Assembly (NCBI GenBank): GCA_025934475.1
Contig: JAICXZ010000060.1
Coordinates: forward strand, 1-9,718
Length of the DNA: 9,718 nucleotides
From: Mucilaginibacter sp.
Lineage (GTDB): Bacteria > Bacteroidota > Bacteroidia > Sphingobacteriales > Sphingobacteriaceae
Direction: 5' to 3'
The position numbers and the translations under genes are program-made. This document shows, one piece after another, positions 5,896 to 9,718 of the stretch. Each line of letters starts with the position of its first letter. Position 1 is the stretch's first letter. Under the pieces are notes generated by a model that was not told the origin of the DNA, did not search any database, and was given only the letters and a program-made list of their open reading frames with translations.

Positions 5896-5927
5896 AATAA
5901 AAACGGCAACACATGATGCCGCCGTTT
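5896..5927 (-). terminator. Intrinsic terminator of the oxygenase gene
   Basis: On the minus strand AAACGGC (5927-5921) pairs with GCCGTTT (5907-5901) and runs into a T-rich tail (GTTTTTATTT). An alternative CGGCA/TGCCG pairing exists inside the same segment (5904-5908 with 5917-5921). It lies 21 nt after the stop of the gene ending at 5949 and would insulate it from the propeller gene downstream. Confidence 0.75.
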
Positions 5928-5948
5928 CTTCAATTATGTTTTTGGCCC

Positions 5949-6911
5949 TTATTTCTTCAGCCCGATCTCTCTCAATCGTTCATCTAAATACTCACCTGCA
6001 GTCATATCGCTATAAAGTTTTGGATTTAGCGCATCGATACAGGATGGCAGACTAGTCAGGTCCATATCTGATTTAGGATGCAAAAAGAAAGGTACCGAAT
6101 AACGCGATTTATTCATTTCCTCTTTTGGCGGATTTACCACACGGTGGGTGGTCGATTTCAGTTTATTGTTGGTGAGCCGCTGCAGCATATCCCCCACGTT
6201 CACCACTACATCTTCGCCATGGGCCTTTACCGGGAACCAGGTGCCTTCGCGGGTTAGTAGCTCGAGGCCGTCGGCGCTGGCGCCTATCAGCAGGGTGATC
6301 AGGTTAATGTCTTCGTGTGCTCCCGCGCGTACTGCATCCGGTGGCAGCGCATCAGGATTCGTTATCGGGAAGTAATGCAGCGTACGCAGGATGGAGTTAC
6401 CATTATGAACTTTATCATCGAAGTAGTTTTCGGGCAGATCAAGATAAACAGATATAGCACGCAGCAACTGTGTGCCAGCTGCCTCCAGCTTCTGGTAAAC
6501 TTCGCGGGTTACTGAGTTAAACTCTGGTAGTTCGGAAACGCTAAGGTTTTCGGGGTATTCGTTTTCTACAGGGTCGCCATCGGTAACGGTTTGGCCGATT
6601 TGCCAGAATTCTTTGAGATCAGGCACTTTGAAGCCTTTGGCAGTCTCCTTGCCTTTGCTGGTGTAGCCCCGCTGACCGGCAAGCTCGGCTTTCTCATATT
6701 TCAGTTTAACATCCTCTGGCAAAGCAAATAAAGCTTTTACCTGCTCGTACAATTTGTCGATCAATTCTTTGCTCAAACCATGGTTGGTAATGGTTACAAA
6801 GCCGGTTTCGTTAAAAGCTTTGCCGATATCGTCCGAAAATTGCTTACGTTGCCGGGCATCGCCATTGAGATAGCTGTTAAGATCGAGGCGGGGGATGTTA
6901 ACTGAATTCAT
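5949..6911 (-). CDS. Isopenicillin N synthase-like 2-oxoglutarate/Fe(II)-dependent oxygenase
   Basis: This 320-residue soluble enzyme has the normal length of the IPNS/DIOX family. The N-terminal DIOX_N-type region (about 5-120) includes IPRLDLNSY and GFVTITNHGLS (37-47). The double-stranded beta-helix core holds the iron ligands His199 and Asp201 (GAHEDINLITLLIG) and His256 (STTHRVVNP). Arg270-x-Ser272 (SRYSVPFF) is the 2-oxoglutarate carboxylate-binding pair. All catalytic residues are present, so it should be an active non-haem iron oxygenase. The family covers hydroxylations, desaturations and ring closures, and the substrate cannot be told from sequence. There are no biosynthetic neighbours: it stands as a single gene with its own terminator, divergent from the DUF6600-like gene. 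True isopenicillin N synthase activity is unlikely because no NRPS gene is nearby in the window. Confidence 0.9.
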   Translation of the reverse strand: MNSVNIPRLDLNSYLNGDARQRKQFSDDIGKAFNETGFVTITNHGLSKELIDKLYEQVKALFALPEDVKLKYEKAELAGQRGYTSKGKETAKGFKVPDLKEFWQIGQTVTDGDPVENEYPENLSVSELPEFNSVTREVYQKLEAAGTQLLRAISVYLDLPENYFDDKVHNGNSILRTLHYFPITNPDALPPDAVRAGAHEDINLITLLIGASADGLELLTREGTWFPVKAHGEDVVVNVGDMLQRLTNNKLKSTTHRVVNPPKEEMNKSRYSVPFFLHPKSDMDLTSLPSCIDALNPKLYSDMTAGEYLDERLREIGLKK

Positions 6912-7087
6912 AAGTATTGAGATTATGCGGTTGTAAAATTATTAATTAATTGATTGGCTGAGTGGTGCCTTGAAAAAATTTAGATGGTTGATAACTAAAC
7001 GATTGGCTCCCAAAACAATTTAAGCATTAAACACTTTATATATCTCTGGGTCAAATAATACAAATACAAGCATAAAGCAAAAAGACA

Positions 7088-8797
7088 ATGAAGACTTTAA
7101 ATAAAATATGGGGCATAGGTTTGCTGGCGGGTTTGCTGGCGATTGCTGCTCCTAAGCGTAGCATGGCCCAGGATGAAGGCTATGTTACCGATCAGGAATT
7201 TTACGATAACCTGTCGCCTTACGGTACCTGGGTAAGCGACGACCAGTTTGGGGAGGTTTGGGTACCCGACGTAGACGAAGATTTTCGCCCCTACGCCACT
7301 CGCGGCCACTGGGTAATTACCGATTATGGCAATACCTGGGTATCCGACTATCCATGGGGCTGGGCAACCTTCCACTATGGCCGCTGGCGTTATGATGATT
7401 ACTACGGCTGGGAATGGGTTCCGGGCCACACCTGGGCTCCGGCATGGGTTAGCTGGCGCCACGGCCGCGGTTACTATGGGTGGGCTCCGTTAAGGCCGGG
7501 TATCAGCATCAGCATATCTATCGGCGGTGGTTATGAGGCTCCGGACAATTACTGGACATGTGCGCCTGAAGCGTATATTACCAGTCCGCGTATATACAAT
7601 TACTATACACCTCCAACGCGTACAGTTAATATTATCCATAACACCACCATCATTAACAATACCTATGTTAATAATAACGTGACTTATGCAACTGGCCCGC
7701 GTGTAGAGGAGATAAGGCAGGTTACGCACAATAACGTGCAGGTTTACCGGGTTAACAACGCCCCAAGGCCAGGTGCTGTGAGCGTTCAAAATAATACAGT
7801 TAATATTTACCGCCCGGTGGTTCAAAAAGCACCGGATGCACACCCCGCCAGGATAGTTGATGCAAAGGCTTACAGGAATGAGCACCCTGATGCACGTATT
7901 GCCAACCGTCAAAATAATACTACGATAAACCACCAGAATGCCGCGCGCCTTGCACAAGTGGCAAGGACCAGTGCACCGGATAACCGTGTGGTAAAAGTGA
8001 ATCCTGTAGCTAACAGGCCGCAGCCAAACCCTGCTCAACCTAATGCAAGACCGAACCAGCCACAGAACAATCAGCAGCAGGTTGCCCAACAGCGTCAGCA
8101 GCAGGAGCAGCAACGTCAGCAGCAACAAGCTCAACAGCGTCAACAGGCTAGCCAGCGTCCACAACAGGCACAGCCAAACGGGCAGGAGCAGCAAAGACAA
8201 CAAGTTGCCCAGCAGCGTCAACAGCAAGAGCAACAACGCCAACAGCAGGTTGCTCAGCAGCGTCAACAGCAACAAACTCAACAGGCACAGCAACGTGCCC
8301 AGCAACAGGAACAACAGCGCCAGCAGCAAGCTCAACAACAAGCGCAGCAACGCCAGCAGCAGGAGCAACAACGTCAGCAGCAGGTAGCTCAACAGCGCCA
8401 GCAACAACAAGCTCAGCAAGCTCAACAGCGCCAGCAACAAGAACAGCAACGTCAACAGCAAATGGCGCAACAACGCCAGCAGCAACAGGCGCAGCAAGCA
8501 CAACAGCGCCAAATGCAAGAACAGCAACGTCAGCAGCAAATGGCGCAACAACGGCAGCAGCAACAGGCTCAGCAAGCTCAACAGCGCCAACAGCAGCAGG
8601 CTCAGCAACAAGCACAACGTCAGCAGCAAATGCAGCAGCAGGCACAGCAACGTGCCCAGCAACAACAGCAGCAACGTCAGCAACAAGCTCAACAACGTGC
8701 TCAGCAACAGCAGCAGCAACGTCAACAACAGGAGCAACAACGTCGTGCGCAGCAGCAAAAGCCCAGCGATCAGCCGCGTGACCAGCAGCCCAGGTAG
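7088..8797 (+). CDS. Exported DUF6600-like Trp/Tyr-rich protein with long Gln-rich C-terminal tail
   Basis: The protein has 569 residues. Residues 1-27 form a Sec signal peptide ending RSMA before QDEG. Residues about 35-137 are a Trp/Tyr/Gly-rich domain with repeated G-x-W-V and Y-G-W motifs: LSPYGTWVSDDQFGEVWVP, DYPWGWATFHYGRWRYDDYY and WAPAWVSWRHG. From memory this matches the DUF6600 family, common as surface or periplasmic proteins in Bacteroidota and Proteobacteria. Residues about 178-300 are Asn/Thr/Val-rich. From about 329 to 558 the chain is almost entirely Gln with Arg, Ala and Glu (units such as AQQRQQQEQQRQQQ), and it ends in a Pro/Arg/Asp tail. The tail has no hydrophobic segment and is likely disordered or coiled-coil. 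Function is unknown; an envelope scaffold or binding role is a guess. The frame and its preferred codons are continuous, so the tail is genuinely coding. A hairpin terminator follows 36 nt after the stop. Confidence 0.85.
   Translation: MKTLNKIWGIGLLAGLLAIAAPKRSMAQDEGYVTDQEFYDNLSPYGTWVSDDQFGEVWVPDVDEDFRPYATRGHWVITDYGNTWVSDYPWGWATFHYGRWRYDDYYGWEWVPGHTWAPAWVSWRHGRGYYGWAPLRPGISISISIGGGYEAPDNYWTCAPEAYITSPRIYNYYTPPTRTVNIIHNTTIINNTYVNNNVTYATGPRVEEIRQVTHNNVQVYRVNNAPRPGAVSVQNNTVNIYRPVVQKAPDAHPARIVDAKAYRNEHPDARIANRQNNTTINHQNAARLAQVARTSAPDNRVVKVNPVANRPQPNPAQPNARPNQPQNNQQQVAQQRQQQEQQRQQQQAQQRQQASQRPQQAQPNGQEQQRQQVAQQRQQQEQQRQQQVAQQRQQQQTQQAQQRAQQQEQQRQQQAQQQAQQRQQQEQQRQQQVAQQRQQQQAQQAQQRQQQEQQRQQQMAQQRQQQQAQQAQQRQMQEQQRQQQMAQQRQQQQAQQAQQRQQQQAQQQAQRQQQMQQQAQQRAQQQQQQRQQQAQQRAQQQQQQRQQQEQQRRAQQQKPSDQPRDQQPR
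8069..8760 (+). repeat. Gln-codon low-complexity repeat with 78-bp tandem units
   Basis: The region is built from CAG/CAA codons interrupted by Arg, Ala and Glu codons. Its clearest periodic part is three successive 78-bp (26-codon) units at 8384-8461, 8462-8539 and 8540-8617, the last degenerate after about 19 codons. Each starts (V/M)AQQRQQQQAQQAQQRQ. One unit has 18 Gln of 26 residues. Shorter 45-bp blocks (VAQQRQQQEQQRQQQ) occur upstream, near 8203 and 8249. Synonymous CAG/CAA differences between units show that the array is diversified and not a pure trinucleotide tract. Because CAA/CAG read backwards as TTG/CTG, the minus strand is also open here as a Leu-rich non-gene frame. Confidence 0.9.
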
Positions 8798-8833
8798 GAA
8801 GTTGCTTTTAGCAGACTTTATATAAGCTATTTA

Positions 8834-8867
8834 AAATCGCGTATCTCAGCAGATGCGCGATTTTTTT
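8834..8867 (+). terminator. Intrinsic terminator of the DUF6600-like gene
   Basis: AAATCGCGTATCT (8834-8846) pairs with AGATGCGCGATTT (8851-8863) over 13 bp with one T-G wobble and a CAGC loop. It runs into seven T residues (8861-8867), a strong canonical terminator. Confidence 0.9.
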
Positions 8868-8868
8868 A

Positions 8869-8891
8869 TGTCCCCGGGGACAAATTTTTTT
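8869..8891 (+). other. GC-rich 14-bp palindrome followed by T7 (possible back-up terminator or DNA site)
   Basis: TGTCCCCGGGGACA (8869-8882) is a perfect palindrome, and seven T residues follow at 8885-8891. As RNA it could fold as a 5-bp stem with a CCGG loop ahead of a U-tract, a second terminator directly behind the main one. As DNA it could be a protein site or a relic end of a repeat element. Nothing in the sequence decides between these. Confidence 0.4.
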
Positions 8892-8949
8892 GAGAATAAA
8901 AAATTAATAAAATTTTAATGCAGAGGCTTTTATTTTAACTAATCGTAAT

Positions 8950-9015
8950 TTTGATATAGAACAGAGCGCCGCAATTAATCGAATATCAAATTTTGCGCAC
9001 ATTCGGTGTGCAAAA
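8950..9015. repeat. Two adjacent inverted repeats upstream of kup
   Basis: TTTGATAT (8950-8957) is complementary to ATATCAAA (8983-8990). Immediately after it, 8991-9000 (TTTTGCGCAC) pairs with 9006-9015 (GTGTGCAAAA), with one wobble and a 5-nt loop. No T-run follows, so this is not a terminator. Both lie upstream of the predicted kup promoter and would not be in its leader. They may be operator-like DNA or part of a longer transcript from an unseen start. The rest of the 307-base gap between the DUF6600-like gene and kup is AT-rich, with no ORF I would support. Confidence 0.4.
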
Positions 9016-9049
9016 GCAAGCTGCGCAAGGCGGCCAGACTAAAATTAAA

Positions 9050-9080
9050 TTGCTTGTAATAAGTATATTAAATACATTTG
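9050..9080 (+). promoter_or_regulatory. Predicted Bacteroidota promoter for kup
   Basis: TACATTTG at 9073-9080 is a perfect match to the -7 consensus TAnnTTTG. ATTG at 9049-9052 lies 20 bp upstream as a weaker -33 element. The predicted start near 9085-9087 leaves a leader of about 20 nt before the ATG at 9105. Confidence 0.6.
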
Positions 9081-9104
9081 CGCGCTTTTAAAGCCCCCTA
9101 TTAC

Positions 9105-9718
9105 ATGAGTACCCATCTTAAAAAATTGTCAGCAGCTGGTATGCTGATCACGCTCGGAATCATTTTCGGCGACATTGGAACATCTCCACTTTATGTTTTT
9201 CAAACCCTGCTTACCGAAGGAAAAAGTGCAAGCGAGCCCTTTGTTTTCGGATGCCTGTCCTGTATATTCTGGACACTCACCCTGCAAACCACATTTAAAT
9301 ACATTCTGATTACGCTGCAAGCGGATAATCATGGTGAAGGTGGCATTTTTTCGCTCTACTCCCTGGTACGCCGTTACGGTAAATGGCTTGCTATTCCGGC
9401 CATAATAGGCGCTGGAACCTTATTGGCTGACGGTATTATTACCCCTCCAATCTCAGTGGCTTCGGCTATTGAAGGACTGGGCCAGGTGCCAAAATTAGCG
9501 AATATCATGATTCCCGGCAGCGACCTTATTATTGGCATTGTAATCGGAATTATATTCTTACTCTTCCTGTTCCAGCAATTTGGCACCAAGGTGGTTGGAG
9601 GCGCTTTCGGGCCGGTAATGCTGATATGGTTTTTAATGATAGGCACTTTAGGCACCCTGCAGATTATTCATTATCCTTCGGTTTTCAAAGCATTTAATCC
9701 GTACTATGGAATACGAAT
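9105..9718 (+). CDS. kup: Kup-family potassium transporter, N-terminal part (3' truncated by window edge)
   Basis: The frame opens at ATG 9105 and is open to the right edge, giving 204 residues of a family usually about 620-660 long. Diagnostic motifs are FGDIGTSPLYVF (21-32), ADNHGEGGIFSLYSL (73-87), LLADGIITPPISVASAIEGL (106-125) and QFGTKVVGGAFGPVMLIWF (158-176). The order matches the first transmembrane helices of Kup/HAK/KT transporters. Asp23 of the GDIGTSPLY motif and Glu123 of SAIEGL are acidic membrane residues that, in the E. coli family member, are important for proton-coupled K+ uptake. It is an inner-membrane K+/H+ symporter for potassium uptake. It is probably expressed from its own promoter at 9050-9080; the gene upstream is closed by a strong terminator. 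Confidence 0.95.
   Translation, partial: MSTHLKKLSAAGMLITLGIIFGDIGTSPLYVFQTLLTEGKSASEPFVFGCLSCIFWTLTLQTTFKYILITLQADNHGEGGIFSLYSLVRRYGKWLAIPAIIGAGTLLADGIITPPISVASAIEGLGQVPKLANIMIPGSDLIIGIVIGIIFLLFLFQQFGTKVVGGAFGPVMLIWFLMIGTLGTLQIIHYPSVFKAFNPYYGIR

Noticed and set aside
6952..7008. Direct repeat GATTGGCT (6952-6959 and 7001-7008) in the divergent oxygenase/DUF6600 intergenic region
   Set aside because: It is only 8 bp, spaced 49 bp apart, with no associated promoter element that I could identify on either strand.
8043..8387. Ser/Asn-rich plus-strand frame inside the Gln repeat
   Set aside because: It is an out-of-frame reading of the CAG/CAA repeat (AGC/AAC codons), wholly inside the DUF6600-like gene.
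8148..8645. Ala/Val-rich minus-strand frame within the Gln repeat
   Set aside because: It is a frame shadow of the same CAG/CAA repeat, with composition set by the repeat and no family resemblance.
7490..8758. Long minus-strand open frame of 422 codons, Leu-rich, opposite the DUF6600-like gene
   Set aside because: It exists because CAA/CAG codons read as TTG/CTG on the other strand and contain no stops. Its product is a monotonous Leu string with no start signal or domain, while the plus strand has a signal peptide and a recognised domain.
8883..9104. c-di-AMP (ydaO-type) riboswitch ahead of kup
   Set aside because: The conserved sequence blocks of that riboswitch are not present, and the perfect -7 element at 9073-9080 predicts a leader of only about 20 nt.

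Overview
The window comes from a bacterial chromosome and most resembles a Bacteroidota member of the Sphingobacteriaceae (Mucilaginibacter/Pedobacter type). This taxonomic call is inferred from protein style (DUF5107/TPR protein, small Crp/Fnr regulator, DUF6600 protein, Bacteroidota-like YncE propellers) and from promoters matching the Bacteroidota -33 TTTG / -7 TAnnTTTG pattern. No database search was possible. No RNA gene, CRISPR array, insertion sequence or prophage gene was seen.

Layout. 1-944 (+): 3' part of a TPR-rich DUF5107-type protein, cut by the left edge. 1073-3406 (+): a thiol/sulfur-type cluster made of a Crp/Fnr regulator, a YgaP-like membrane peptide (DUF2892), two tandem single-domain rhodaneses, a second small cysteine-containing membrane peptide and an OsmC-family protein. 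It ends at a strong terminator. 3617-4726 (+) and 4818-5828 (-): two convergent exported YncE/YVTN-type beta-propellers around one hairpin terminator. 5949-6911 (-): an isopenicillin N synthase-like 2-oxoglutarate/Fe(II) oxygenase. 7088-8797 (+): an exported DUF6600-like Trp/Tyr-rich protein with a very long Gln-rich repetitive tail. 9105 to the right edge (+): the first third of a Kup potassium transporter.

The most notable regulatory signal is a pair of near-identical inverted-repeat sites (GGAAC-N4-GTTCC type, each followed by CCAACCA). One lies upstream of the DUF2892 gene and one upstream of the rhodanese operon. Both palindrome centres sit exactly 36.5 bp before the end of a -7-like element. 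This is the geometry of a class II (about -41.5) Crp/Fnr activator site, with the operator in place of a normal -33 box. The adjacent Crp/Fnr gene, whose sensor domain carries Cys71 and Cys77-Cys78, is the obvious candidate regulator. Read together, the cluster looks like a small locally regulated sulfane-sulfur/thiol-stress regulon. In it, the rhodanese and membrane parts that are fused in E. coli YgaP are encoded separately. That functional reading is an inference.

The other standout is the C-terminal tail of the DUF6600-like protein. It is about 230 residues of Gln with interspersed Arg/Ala/Glu, containing three successive 78-bp units (the third degenerate). Its glutamine codons are mixed, so it is an old, diversified repeat and not a recent triplet expansion.
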